Positions 1-6,255 of a stretch of 12,110 bases of DNA are shown here, one piece after another; the first letter of the stretch is position 1; each line of letters begins with the position of its first letter. The position numbers and the translations under genes were made by a program. The DNA comes from Dehalococcoidales bacterium (lineage in GTDB: Bacteria > Chloroflexota > Dehalococcoidia > Dehalococcoidales > UBA2162), in NCBI GenBank assembly GCA_016932435.1, contig JAFGCW010000071.1, positions 1 through 12,110 of the forward strand, in the 5' to 3' direction. Below the pieces are notes generated by a model. It was not told the DNA's origin. It did not search any database and saw nothing but the letters and a program-made list of their open reading frames with translations.

Positions 1-2
1 AA

Positions 3-95
3 AATAGTCAAGATAATATCAAGGTTTTACTGCCAAAATACTTAGCGAGTCATAAGTTATCGAATGAACATGCTGAATTGATAAAGTGGGTATAA
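3..95 (+). CDS. possible 3' end of a truncated gene
   Basis: An open frame enters from the left edge and ends at a TAA at 93-95, giving 30 residues that finish KLSNEHAELIKWV. The composition (mixed charged and hydrophobic residues, ordinary codons) looks coding, but there is too little to name a family. It would converge with the minus-strand stress gene that ends at 190. It could also be chance, since only about 30 codons are visible. Reading further left would decide this. Confidence 0.35.
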   Translation, partial: NSQDNIKVLLPKYLASHKLSNEHAELIKWV

Positions 96-189
96 GTCAA
101 TTAAAACGAGTGCCATTTCTTGGTGTGTGACAATATGCTTAAAAGTTACAATAGGCATGAAGAGATATATATTCTGTGTAATTGTGAAA

Positions 190-660
190 CTATTTACGAA
201 TAGTCAGGACGGGATTTCCTGATTTCCGGATGACTTCATCTGTTATACTACCCAAAATGGCTCTCTTCAACCCACCCTTACCGTGTGTCGTCATAATCAC
301 CAGATCAAATTTTTCCTTTTTGGCATAATGGATAATCGCTTCTGATACGACACCAATCATCACTTGGTAAGCTACCTTAATGTTATTTTTACTTATTTCT
401 CTTGCCTTGCGGGTAAGATAATTCTTTGCTCGTTTTTCGTTCCTTTGGTTTTCTTCATACGCTATTTGTATTGCTACCTTTGTAGATGATGGAGTAACTG
501 CTCCGGCCATATTGGTCTCGGTTGGAAACGGAGTCGAAGGATTAATTACCTGCAAGAGTATCACTTCCGAATCGAACTTCTGAGCAATTTCTTCGGCGTA
601 TCGAATCGCTTTCGAAGCAAAACGAGAACCATCGAGCGGAACTAGAATACGTTTAAACAT
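190..660 (-). CDS. universal stress protein, UspA family
   Basis: This 156-residue protein has the single Usp domain expected of the family (usual length 140-160). It opens with FKRILVPLDGS, the first beta strand and nucleotide-contacting Asp. It ends with THGKGGLKRAILGS followed by NPVLTIRK, the C-terminal ATP-binding signature. The G-2x-G-9x-G(S/T) motif is nearly complete: Gly127 and Gly137-Ser138 are present, but the first glycine is Thr124, so the protein may still bind ATP. Such proteins are cytoplasmic, usually dimeric, and are induced under starvation or stress; the precise role here is unknown. AAGGAG lies about 10 bases before the ATG. The gene stands alone, divergent from the small membrane protein gene at 897, with its own promoter at 732-760. 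Confidence 0.93.
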   Translation of the reverse strand: MFKRILVPLDGSRFASKAIRYAEEIAQKFDSEVILLQVINPSTPFPTETNMAGAVTPSSTKVAIQIAYEENQRNEKRAKNYLTRKAREISKNNIKVAYQVMIGVVSEAIIHYAKKEKFDLVIMTTHGKGGLKRAILGSITDEVIRKSGNPVLTIRK

Positions 661-731
661 TGAGTTATTTCTCCTTTAAGTTCAATATTTACGAGTACTC
701 CGAAGGGAACGGTGACTTGAAAAAGTACAAA

Positions 732-760
732 ATTATAACGCCACCCTGCAGCATAGTCAA
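732..760 (-). promoter_or_regulatory. sigma70-type promoter of the Usp gene
   Basis: On the minus strand, TTGACT (755-760) and TATAAT (732-737) are separated by exactly 17 bases. Transcription would start near 725, leaving a leader of about 65 nt before the Usp start at 660. Confidence 0.75.
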
Positions 761-790
761 ATTATATCGGATAATTTATAACCGATCTTT

Positions 791-817
791 AATGATCATT
801 TTTAGGTATGGATCATT
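791..817. repeat. inverted repeat AATGATC-N13-GATCATT
   Basis: Two perfect 7-base arms (791-797 and 811-817) flank a 13-base spacer in the divergent region between the Usp gene and the small membrane protein gene. It could be a regulator site for the plus-strand gene. No regulator can be assigned, and chance occurrence in this AT-rich stretch is possible. Confidence 0.3.
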
Positions 818-896
818 ATCCTCTTGAAGAAAAAGAATCTCTGTAATATATTTCAGAGAAATAGAAAAACAAAATACGAATACATGGAGAAGTATA

Positions 897-1169
897 ATGC
901 CTGAAAAAAAGAGTGAAAAAAGAAAAACATCCATTACCGAGATAGGACAAACAGTACCAGGCAATTTCAAGTTTGGATTGATTGTAGCTGTTGCTTTATT
1001 CTGGACTGATTTCATAAGATCGATACTGAACACTCTTTTCCCTTTCGCTGACATCGATAATACAATTTTGACTGATCTGATTCTCGCCATTGCAGCGACC
1101 GCTTTAGGTTATGGTGTGCTGATAGGATATCGAAAAATACGATCACGGCTTGAAAAAATCAAAATATAG
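897..1169 (+). CDS. small two-helix membrane protein, DUF5654-like
   Basis: The 90-residue product has a basic N-terminus (about residues 1-15). It has a first hydrophobic helix around 26-46 with the pattern FGLIVAVALFWTDFIRSI, a short loop, and a second helix around 58-77 followed by a basic tail (YRKIRSRLEKIKI). This layout and the FGL..A.A..W.D.I pattern recall the DUF5654 family of short membrane proteins, whose function is unknown. The family call is from memory of the pattern and could be wrong. The ATG has GGAGA six bases upstream. The gene is monocistronic as far as can be seen; the next gene starts about 250 bases later. Confidence 0.7.
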   Translation: MPEKKSEKRKTSITEIGQTVPGNFKFGLIVAVALFWTDFIRSILNTLFPFADIDNTILTDLILAIAATALGYGVLIGYRKIRSRLEKIKI

Positions 1170-1313
1170 AATATAACTAAAGTTCTTATCTGACTAGACA
1201 GGTATCGAACGACAGATTCCGGTGGATTGAAGTTTGGCTTAAGCTATTTTTATTGATAGGTACCGGGAAGGTACAATTTTCGATAGTTAAAAAGATCATA
1301 TTTCAATTAACCT

Positions 1314-1343
1314 TTGACTGAGCCGAAACCATGAGTCTATAGT
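1314..1343 (+). promoter_or_regulatory. candidate promoter of the DUF502-like gene
   Basis: TTGACT (1314-1319) and TATAGT (1338-1343) are 18 bases apart, placing a start near 1350 and a leader of about 65 nt before the ATG at 1416. Spacing is one longer than ideal. Confidence 0.45.
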
Positions 1344-1415
1344 TGATAAAATAATCGGGAACAACAGAATGTAAAATCTTACGAGAAAATATAACCGATC
1401 AAGCAGGTGAGAAAA

Positions 1416-1964
1416 ATGAGGAATATTTTTTATAAAGGCTTTCTATCAGTTTTCCTTGTTGGAGTAATATTCTTCTTCGGGAAAGTTGTTATCTATGATT
1501 TTCTTGTAGGCATCTTCCGTCCTATCATCAGGTCAACCCTCGGTATTGAGGAAGACTATCTAATAGTAATCCTGACGGTCGTTTTAATAATCATTATTAT
1601 TTTCATAGCCGGGCTTATACCTTTTGGTATACTTTTCAAAAGAAAAGGTATTGAGAAGAGTCATGGGGCTTTTATCATAATCAGTCCTGGGACCTACTTC
1701 CTTGCAGCAATAATTACCAAGGTAAGATTTAAGAAAGCTGACGGAAGTACGCAGATACTGTATGTACTTTTCTCTCCATATTCTCCTTTCCCCTGGAGTG
1801 GTCTCCCAATAGTGTTTGCTAAAGAGGAAAACGTAATAGCCGTGAATATCTCTTATCGAGAGCTTTATAGTATCACCGTTTCGCTGGGAAGAAATACGCC
1901 GGAGGTTCTGGAAGAAGAAATTCCGAAAATAATCGAAGAACTAACGGATAATAATACAGAGTAA
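1416..1964 (+). CDS. DUF502-like membrane protein
   Basis: This 182-residue protein has two membrane helices (about residues 8-30 and 48-73). A soluble C-terminal part follows that contains FSPYSPFPWSGLPIVFAKEE and then ENVIAVNISYREL. DUF502 proteins share a segment of the form vPTTPNPTSGfl.. followed by a conserved acidic beta region after two helices, and this looks like a divergent member with Ser-Pro in place of Thr-Pro. The function of the family in bacteria is not established. I place the start at the ATG at 1416 because AGGTGAG (1405-1411) sits just before it; the in-frame GTG at 1407 lies inside that ribosome binding site. The C-terminus is acidic. No co-transcribed partner is evident. 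Confidence 0.7.
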   Translation: MRNIFYKGFLSVFLVGVIFFFGKVVIYDFLVGIFRPIIRSTLGIEEDYLIVILTVVLIIIIIFIAGLIPFGILFKRKGIEKSHGAFIIISPGTYFLAAIITKVRFKKADGSTQILYVLFSPYSPFPWSGLPIVFAKEENVIAVNISYRELYSITVSLGRNTPEVLEEEIPKIIEELTDNNTE

Positions 1965-2116
1965 TTTTTAAAAAATATAAGTCTAGATATGAGTTTATCA
2001 CGCATTAGCGAGGACAGGTGTTTCTGCTTATTAAGCAATTGAAATAAACTTCAAAACTGAACAGTATTCTTCAACGGAAACATTCTACTTTTTGTTGGGT
2101 TCAAGGAATTAGCGTA

Positions 2117-2125
2117 TGTTATAAT
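2117..2125 (+). promoter_or_regulatory. extended -10 promoter of the fluoride unit
   Basis: TGTTATAAT (2117-2125) is a perfect extended -10 element; the best -35-like hexamer is TTGGGT at 2095-2100 with a long 19-base spacer. Transcription would begin near 2132, immediately before the riboswitch aptamer, which supports the assignment. Confidence 0.65.
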
Positions 2126-2134
2126 TTAGAGAAC

Positions 2135-2192
2135 AATCGGCGGTGGCGTTCGCCGCAACAGTCACTATCTTGTGACCGATAACGCCTGTCCA
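2135..2192 (+). ncRNA. fluoride (crcB-type) riboswitch
   Basis: The leader carries the compact fluoride aptamer layout. A first stem GGCG/CGCC (2139-2142 with 2151-2154) holds the loop GTGGCGTT. A second stem GTCAC/GTGAC (2161-2165 with 2172-2176) is followed by GATAACGCC. The loop segment GGCGTT (2145-2150) is exactly complementary to AACGCC (2181-2186), giving the diagnostic pseudoknot. The gene directly downstream is the fluoride channel. No U-rich terminator lies between aptamer and gene, so control of ribosome access is more likely than transcription termination; CCTGA (2203-2207) can pair with TCAGG (2223-2227) just before the ribosome binding site. The switch mechanism is inference. 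Confidence 0.85.
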
Positions 2193-2241
2193 TGACTATT
2201 GTCCTGACCATGCAAGTTATAATCAGGTGAAGGAGGTTACG

Positions 2242-2628
2242 TTGCGTGATATCATCTATATTGTAGTGGCTGGTGGTTTCGGAGCACTCGGGCGGTATTT
2301 TATCACCGGCCTGGCTCATCGCCTCTTTGGAGCGGGGTTTCCTTACGGAACGCTAATAGTTAATGTACTCGGCTCTTTTTTAATCGGGTTAGTAATGCAA
2401 GCCAGCATGAGTACTGACCTTGTACCCCCTTCTTGGCGGCTGGCTTTGACACTTGGATTTCTGGGAGCCTTTACTACTTTCTCTGCATTCAGCTACGAAA
2501 CTCTCGGTTATCTTGAAGATGGAGCATGGTTATTAGCTGGAGTGAATATACTGGCGAATGTACTGCCGGCTATAATCGCGGTATTCTTTGGGGTATTACT
2601 GGGGCGAACACTATTTGGAGGGGTATAA
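2242..2628 (+). CDS. crcB: fluoride ion channel FluC/CrcB
   Basis: The product is a 128-residue, four-helix inner-membrane protein. It works as an antiparallel dimer to export toxic fluoride passively. Family motifs are complete: AGGFGALGRY near the N-terminus, GTLIVNVLGSF with the pore Asn41, and GFLGAFTTFSAFSYET with Thr78-Thr79, Phe80 and Phe83 of the phenylalanine track. I choose the TTG at 2242 because a perfect AAGGAGG (2230-2236) lies five bases before it. The in-frame GTG at 2227 would overlap that site. The TTG also brings Asn41/Phe80/Phe83 into register with the numbering I recall for a characterised Fluc homologue. A fluoride riboswitch precedes the gene and a DUF190 gene follows after two bases, so they are one unit. 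Confidence 0.95.
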   Translation: MRDIIYIVVAGGFGALGRYFITGLAHRLFGAGFPYGTLIVNVLGSFLIGLVMQASMSTDLVPPSWRLALTLGFLGAFTTFSAFSYETLGYLEDGAWLLAGVNILANVLPAIIAVFFGVLLGRTLFGGV

Positions 2629-2630
2629 CG

Positions 2631-2990
2631 ATGAGAGAACTTAACGGTGAATCAGTCCTTATGAGAATATTTATAGGTGAGTCTGATAAGTATCAGGGAA
2701 AGCCCTTATACCAGGCGCTCGTGGAGATGCTTCGGCATGAGAAAATCGCTGGAGCCACAGTCCTGCGTGGCGTTCTTGGCTTTGGAGCAAAAAGCCATCT
2801 CCATACTGCTCATATACTCCGCCTGAGCCAGGATATGCCTATTGTGGTCGAAAGTGTAGATTCACAGGACAATATCGACTGGGTCCTTCCTCAAGTGGAG
2901 AAAATGATGGGGGATGGCCTTATCACGATGGAAAAGGTGAAGGTGCTGCGATATTCTGCCAAAGAACCGGATGCAAAGAATTTATCATGA
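2631..2990 (+). CDS. DUF190 family PII-like protein
   Basis: This 119-residue protein matches DUF190 (COG1993) along its length. Residues from about 9 on read MRIFIGESDKYQGKPLYQAL, followed by GATVLRGVLGFG, HTAHILRLSQDMPIVVE and a closing beta strand. Structures of this family show a PII-like trimeric fold, suggesting a small-molecule or nucleotide sensor. DUF190 genes are often next to crcB, and here the ATG follows the crcB stop by two bases with GGAGGGG (2617-2623) as ribosome binding site, so the two are translated from one fluoride-controlled message. A plausible role is modulation of, or signalling for, the fluoride channel, but this is unproven. A later in-frame ATG at 2661 would drop the N-terminal 10 residues. 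Confidence 0.9.
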   Translation: MRELNGESVLMRIFIGESDKYQGKPLYQALVEMLRHEKIAGATVLRGVLGFGAKSHLHTAHILRLSQDMPIVVESVDSQDNIDWVLPQVEKMMGDGLITMEKVKVLRYSAKEPDAKNLS

Positions 2991-3092
2991 TCGGGGACAT
3001 ACTTACTAACGATTTCTTGCTATTAGACAAAATCTTTTAAGTGACATGAAAGCAAGGAGAAATTCATTCTGGGAATCAAAAACTGGGATTTT

Positions 3093-3139
3093 AACCTGTT
3101 TCATAGGATCACCAATAGCCACAGGGGGCCAGGTTTTTT
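3093..3139 (+). terminator. weak candidate terminator after the fluoride unit
   Basis: AACCTG (3093-3098) can pair with CAGGTT (3130-3135), and the second arm runs into six T residues (3134-3139). The loop is long (31 bases) with only a minor internal GCC/GGC pairing, so this is a tentative call. Confidence 0.3.
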
Positions 3140-3186
3140 CAAGTCAGAGACGGAGAAGTTAATCCCCCAATATCATTTAGGTTCCT

Positions 3187-4530
3187 TCATAGCTGTAACA
3201 GCAGGTTGGCTATAAAGAAATATAGAAGAACTCCGAATATATCCATGACGGTCGTGATCAGAGGAGCCGAGACCATTGCCGGATCAATTTTCATCAGACG
3301 GAATACGAAGGGAAGAATACTTCCTGTAATGGTAGCCAGGGTTGAAACAGCTACCAGAGTCAGTGTCACAACAAATGCTACTTGAAGATCACGTCCTATC
3401 AGGTAGGACCATCCAAGAGCAACAAGTCCCAGAATAACTCCCAGTAACAGTCCTACACTCGCCTCTCGAGAAACGATACTAAAAGCTCGTTTCTGTGATA
3501 CTTCCCCAGTTGCCAGTCCTCGAATTACGACAGTGGCCGATTGTGAGCCTACATTGCCGCCGGTTCCAATAAGCAGCGGGATAAAAGCAGCGAGTATGAC
3601 CACCTCCCCCAACAATACGTTCTGACTGGCGATAACCGAACCGGTCACAGTATTCACGAGAATAAGAAGGAAAAGCCAGACAACCCGGCGTTTTACGACA
3701 TTAAGGATGCGACTGGCGAAGTATCCTCGTTCCGTTCCGGGCACAGCACCGAACCGATACACATCTTCGGTGGCTTCCTGTTCCAGGATATCCGCCACGT
3801 CATCATGGGTAATAATACCGACGAGTCTTTGTTCATTATCGACAACCGGCACAGCCAGGAGGTTATGTTCTCGCAATACTTTAGCTACTTCTTCTCTATC
3901 AGTATATGTAAAAACGAAATCAGGATTGGGTTTCATGACATCGGAAAGCGGCGTATCAGGATCGGTAGTAACCAGGTCTCTAAGAGAAACTGTTCCAATA
4001 AGACGCCGTCGTCGGTCCATGACGTAGCACTCGTAAATAGTTTCGCGATTGATGGCGAGCCTGCGTATCCTGGCTAGTGCCTGAGAAACCGTCATTTCGG
4101 TATGAAGGTCTATAAACGAAGGGTTCATCTCTCGCCCGGCAGAGTCTTCTTCATAACCAAGCAACTGCGTCGTCAGACGGCGTTCATTTGGAGAGAGCGA
4201 CTGTATAAGTCTTCTAGCCACCACCGCTGGAACCTCATCCAGTAATTCAACCCTGTCATCCGGTGGCATTGCTTCGAGAAAGCTCCTTGCCGCCTGGTCA
4301 CTGAAAGATTCGAGTAAACGATTTTGAAGGGCTCCATCCAGGCGATCAAAAACTTCGACTGCGAGATCCTTGGGAAGAAGCCGGAAGGCTATCAAAGCTC
4401 TATCGGTGGGTTCATCCGCTAGGATTCGTGCTATATCGGATGGCTCAGACTCAATGAGCGCCTGTCGTAATGTCTTATATTGTTTATTCTCAAGGAGTTC
4501 TTTAAGTTCATCTTCATTGAGAAATGTCAT
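3187..4530 (-). CDS. mgtE: magnesium transporter/channel MgtE
   Basis: A 447-residue protein, very close to the usual MgtE length. Residues 1-130 form the helical N domain rich in acidic and Arg/Leu repeats. Two CBS domains follow (about 137-195 and 200-255), then the plug helix and five membrane helices (about 283-447). The pore signatures PLLIGTGGNVGSQSATVVIR (318-337) and KIDPAMVSAPLITTVMD (414-430) are intact, with the pore aspartate at 430. The N and CBS domains sense cytosolic Mg2+ and close the homodimeric channel. The ATG at 4530 is chosen because GGAGGT (4536-4541) lies five bases upstream. An in-frame extension to 4614 would read through the terminator hairpin and is unlikely. Expression appears to be governed by an attenuator in its leader. 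Confidence 0.96.
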   Translation of the reverse strand: MTFLNEDELKELLENKQYKTLRQALIESEPSDIARILADEPTDRALIAFRLLPKDLAVEVFDRLDGALQNRLLESFSDQAARSFLEAMPPDDRVELLDEVPAVVARRLIQSLSPNERRLTTQLLGYEEDSAGREMNPSFIDLHTEMTVSQALARIRRLAINRETIYECYVMDRRRRLIGTVSLRDLVTTDPDTPLSDVMKPNPDFVFTYTDREEVAKVLREHNLLAVPVVDNEQRLVGIITHDDVADILEQEATEDVYRFGAVPGTERGYFASRILNVVKRRVVWLFLLILVNTVTGSVIASQNVLLGEVVILAAFIPLLIGTGGNVGSQSATVVIRGLATGEVSQKRAFSIVSREASVGLLLGVILGLVALGWSYLIGRDLQVAFVVTLTLVAVSTLATITGSILPFVFRLMKIDPAMVSAPLITTVMDIFGVLLYFFIANLLLQL

Positions 4531-4560
4531 TACTGACCTCCCGGTTTCAAAACTTTCGGC

Positions 4561-4593
4561 AAATAAAAACCCCGCGTCCGGTGAGACGCGGGG
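4561..4593 (-). terminator. intrinsic terminator in the mgtE leader (attenuator)
   Basis: On the minus strand a perfect 9-bp GC-rich stem, CCCCGCGTC (4593-4585) with GACGCGGGG (4578-4570), closes a 6-base loop and is followed by TTTTTATTT (4569-4561). This is a textbook intrinsic terminator. It ends only 30 bases before the mgtE ATG and leaves no room for another promoter, so it must act within the mgtE leader as a conditional terminator. An upstream segment GCGCGGG (4645-4639) can pair with CCCGCGT (4592-4586) in its first arm and would be an antiterminator. Confidence 0.85.
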
Positions 4594-4618
4594 TGAATGA
4601 CGTACTGAACTCAAAAAC

Positions 4619-4726
4619 TTATTCCCGTGAACAAGCCTCCCGCGCTATCCATCGAACGATAATGGCTGAATACCTGCGTTTATGGTCAGGATCTTGTGGT
4701 GAACTGCTATCCATTTCTTTTACCAT
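4619..4726 (-). CDS. putative 35-residue leader peptide of mgtE
   Basis: An open frame of 35 codons begins at an ATG about 2-3 bases after the predicted transcription start, so the message could be leaderless; a second in-frame ATG (4714) gives 31 residues. It ends 26 bases before the terminator hairpin. The peptide starts MDSSSPQDPDHKRRY (counted from the second ATG), an acidic/proline patch followed by basic residues. This is the same kind of layout as the enterobacterial Mg2+-sensing leader peptide MgtL. Codons for Ala-Arg-Glu (about 28-30) overlap the candidate antiterminator segment. No strong Shine-Dalgarno is visible. It may instead be a chance frame within a structured leader RNA. Confidence 0.4.
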   Translation of the reverse strand: MVKEMDSSSPQDPDHKRRYSAIIVRWIAREACSRE

Positions 4727-4735
4727 TTTGCATCA

Positions 4736-4764
4736 ATTGTAGTCTCCATTACATTAACTGTCAA
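4736..4764 (-). promoter_or_regulatory. strong sigma70-type promoter of mgtE
   Basis: On the minus strand TTGACA (4764-4759) and TACAAT (4741-4736) are separated by exactly 17 bases. The start would be near 4729, giving an mgtE leader of about 200 nt that contains the leader frame and the terminator. The -35 box begins directly after the stop of the small frame at 4765. Confidence 0.85.
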
Positions 4765-4869
4765 TTAATGCCTATCGTAGATAATCCACAACCCGGTCGA
4801 AAAGAGCCAGAACATTCCGAGAACTGGAGAAAGTGCTTTATCATCAGAAACTGGTGGAATATTCGTCAC
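4765..4869 (-). CDS. possible 34-residue membrane peptide
   Basis: A short frame between the molybdate transporter and mgtE starts at a GTG (4867-4869) preceded by GAGGAG at a tight three-base spacing, and ends with TAA at 4765-4767. The product has a polar N-terminus (MTNIPPVSDDKALSP) and one hydrophobic stretch (VLGMFWLFSTGLWIIY) ending in DRH, consistent with a single membrane helix. It lies 35 bases downstream of the transporter stop and could be co-transcribed with it. I recognise no family, and a chance frame is possible. Confidence 0.35.
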   Translation of the reverse strand: MTNIPPVSDDKALSPVLGMFWLFSTGLWIIYDRH

Positions 4870-4904
4870 AATCTCCTCGCTTTGCTGGTACCGAACAGGA
4901 TTCT

Positions 4905-6035
4905 CTAGCCATTTATCAGCCAGCGTGAATAACGGTTTTTACCGCCCCACCGGCGAAGCAGGTGATAAACAACGATTGCCGCGACGAATCCTATAGCCAT
5001 ATTTGTCAAGAGAGACAGCCCGGCGGTAAGCGCCATGATAAATATTTCGGTTTTCTTTATATCCCGCACAAATTTGGTCAGTTCGACTCCCACCAGCAGC
5101 AGCATGGCTCCGATGATACTCTCAGGGAAGAGGGCGAAGAGTGTGCCGATGGAGCCAGCAAGGAACAGCCCCATCGCGATTTCTATAATGCCTTCGATGA
5201 TGTTGGTACCTCCGGTCCTGGCCCCGTAGTAATACTGACCTGCCAGACCGCCGGCACCGTGGCACATCGGCATTCCTCCGAAAAACGGAACAATAACGTT
5301 CATTATACCCATGTTGATGGCAAGCTTCTTTTCAGGGACAGGTCTGTCAGGAAAGTACTGCGAAATAAGAGCGCTGGTAGCGATTATCGCGTTGGCCGCG
5401 GTCAGGGCAATCTGGGCAAATCCAGCCTGTACCATACCCTGCCATACCTCGATGGGGCGAAAGAGGGTAATCGGCGGCAGGGTAAAACCGATATCGATTG
5501 CCTGAATCAGTTCGCCTTGCCATCCGATAATGCCGATGCCCATCAACATCAAAATGATTGCCGCAGGAGCATATTTATTAGTACGGAGAAACACCACGAC
5601 AAGAATAGATATAACGCCAAGAATCCAGCCAGTGGCAACCATCTTGAAGCCTTCGATGGCAAGCGTTATACCGAGGGCTATCTGGATACCGCGTACCACG
5701 CTGCGGGGAGTATACTTAGAAATTTTCTGGATAAGACCGGTGAATCCGAGTATCAGCCAGACTATCCCCGTCCCGAACCCGGCGGCATAGATTAGAGTTG
5801 GAGTCCATTTCTGGCTGATGGCGACGACTGCCAGCACTTTCTTCGGTTCGATAGGCATTGGAAGGTGATAAACAATCCCGGTAACGATATTTGCCAGTCC
5901 CATCATCACCAGCACCCCGGCTGGATCAAGACCGTTAACGGCAAAATATCCTATCGCGAGAGGAAATAAGGTTCCGAAATCGCCCATCGAACCGGCAAGC
6001 TCACGAAGATTGAATTCAAAATCTTTTATCCGCAA
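4905..6035 (-). CDS. MOT1-type molybdate/sulfate transporter
   Basis: The 376-residue product is an integral membrane protein with about ten helices. It carries the hallmarks of the MOT1 branch of the sulfate-transporter superfamily: RELAGSMGDFGTLFPLAIGY (11-30), LPMPIEPKKVLAVVAIS (58-74) and GGMPMCHGAGGLAGQYYYG (253-271). It lacks the STAS domain of ordinary SulP proteins, as is normal for this branch. MOT1 members of plants and algae carry molybdate; bacterial ones are usually annotated as putative sulfate/molybdate transporters. The leader of this gene looks like a molybdenum-cofactor riboswitch, which favours molybdate or tungstate as substrate. I choose the TTG at 6035 because GAGGTG lies six bases upstream; a GTG at 6044 within that site is the alternative. 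It is divergent from the ArsR operon. Confidence 0.88.
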   Translation of the reverse strand: MRIKDFEFNLRELAGSMGDFGTLFPLAIGYFAVNGLDPAGVLVMMGLANIVTGIVYHLPMPIEPKKVLAVVAISQKWTPTLIYAAGFGTGIVWLILGFTGLIQKISKYTPRSVVRGIQIALGITLAIEGFKMVATGWILGVISILVVVFLRTNKYAPAAIILMLMGIGIIGWQGELIQAIDIGFTLPPITLFRPIEVWQGMVQAGFAQIALTAANAIIATSALISQYFPDRPVPEKKLAINMGIMNVIVPFFGGMPMCHGAGGLAGQYYYGARTGGTNIIEGIIEIAMGLFLAGSIGTLFALFPESIIGAMLLLVGVELTKFVRDIKKTEIFIMALTAGLSLLTNMAIGFVAAIVVYHLLRRWGGKNRYSRWLING

Positions 6036-6134
6036 CTGAAACACCTCGCAGACCTAATAATTCGAGTAAACAGTGAAAAAAGGATTATTACGTCTCGGAT
6101 GTTAGGATTAGGATATAGACAGTGCAGTTCCATA

Positions 6135-6247
6135 GCTCTCCTTTCCGATACGGGAGGCACCAACGTTTTCATCGGTACCCTCAAAGCTTCTCAGCCTACC
6201 GGCTGTGCGCCATACCTGCTGGCTTCAGGCGTCACAGCTCGAAGAGT
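6135..6247 (-). ncRNA. Moco (molybdenum cofactor) riboswitch-like leader
   Basis: On the minus strand the leader folds into a closing stem CTCTTC (6246-6241) with GGAGAG (6141-6136). Next is a long hairpin GCTGTG-A-CGCC (6238-6228) with GGCGCACAGC (6211-6202), then a small AGCC/GGCT hairpin. The stem GGTACCGA (6179-6172) with TTGGTGCC (6163-6156) follows, leading into GCCTCCCGTATC and GGAAAGG. From memory, the latter two segments and the stem before them match the core of the Escherichia coli moaA Moco riboswitch. The class call relies on this recollection and on the molybdate-type transporter downstream. How it controls the gene is unclear; GGAAAGGA (6146-6139) could alternatively pair with TCCTTTTTT (6084-6076). 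Confidence 0.7.
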
Positions 6248-6255
6248 CAATCATA

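Noticed and set aside
776..1090. Minus-strand open frame of 104 codons
   Set aside because: Opposes the DUF5654-like gene, which has a better start site and membrane pattern.
1407..1415. GTG start for the DUF502-like protein
   Set aside because: The GTG is inside the AGGTGAG ribosome binding site of the ATG at 1416.
2218..2223. Second TATAAT just before crcB
   Set aside because: It lies between the riboswitch and the ribosome binding site with no -35 partner; a start there would bypass the riboswitch.
4531..4614. N-terminal extension of MgtE by 28 residues
   Set aside because: It would translate the terminator hairpin and lacks a ribosome binding site, whereas the ATG at 4530 has GGAGGT at ideal spacing.
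4530..4764. M-box (ykoK) Mg2+ riboswitch ahead of mgtE
   Set aside because: I looked for the conserved M-box segments (such as GUUAGGUGAGG and GUGCUAAAGCUC) and did not find them; a diverged version cannot be excluded without a covariance model search.
4962..5795. Long plus-strand open frame of 277 codons
   Set aside because: It lies antisense to the MOT1-type transporter, whose family motifs are clear; the plus-strand product is polar, without recognisable domains or a ribosome binding site.
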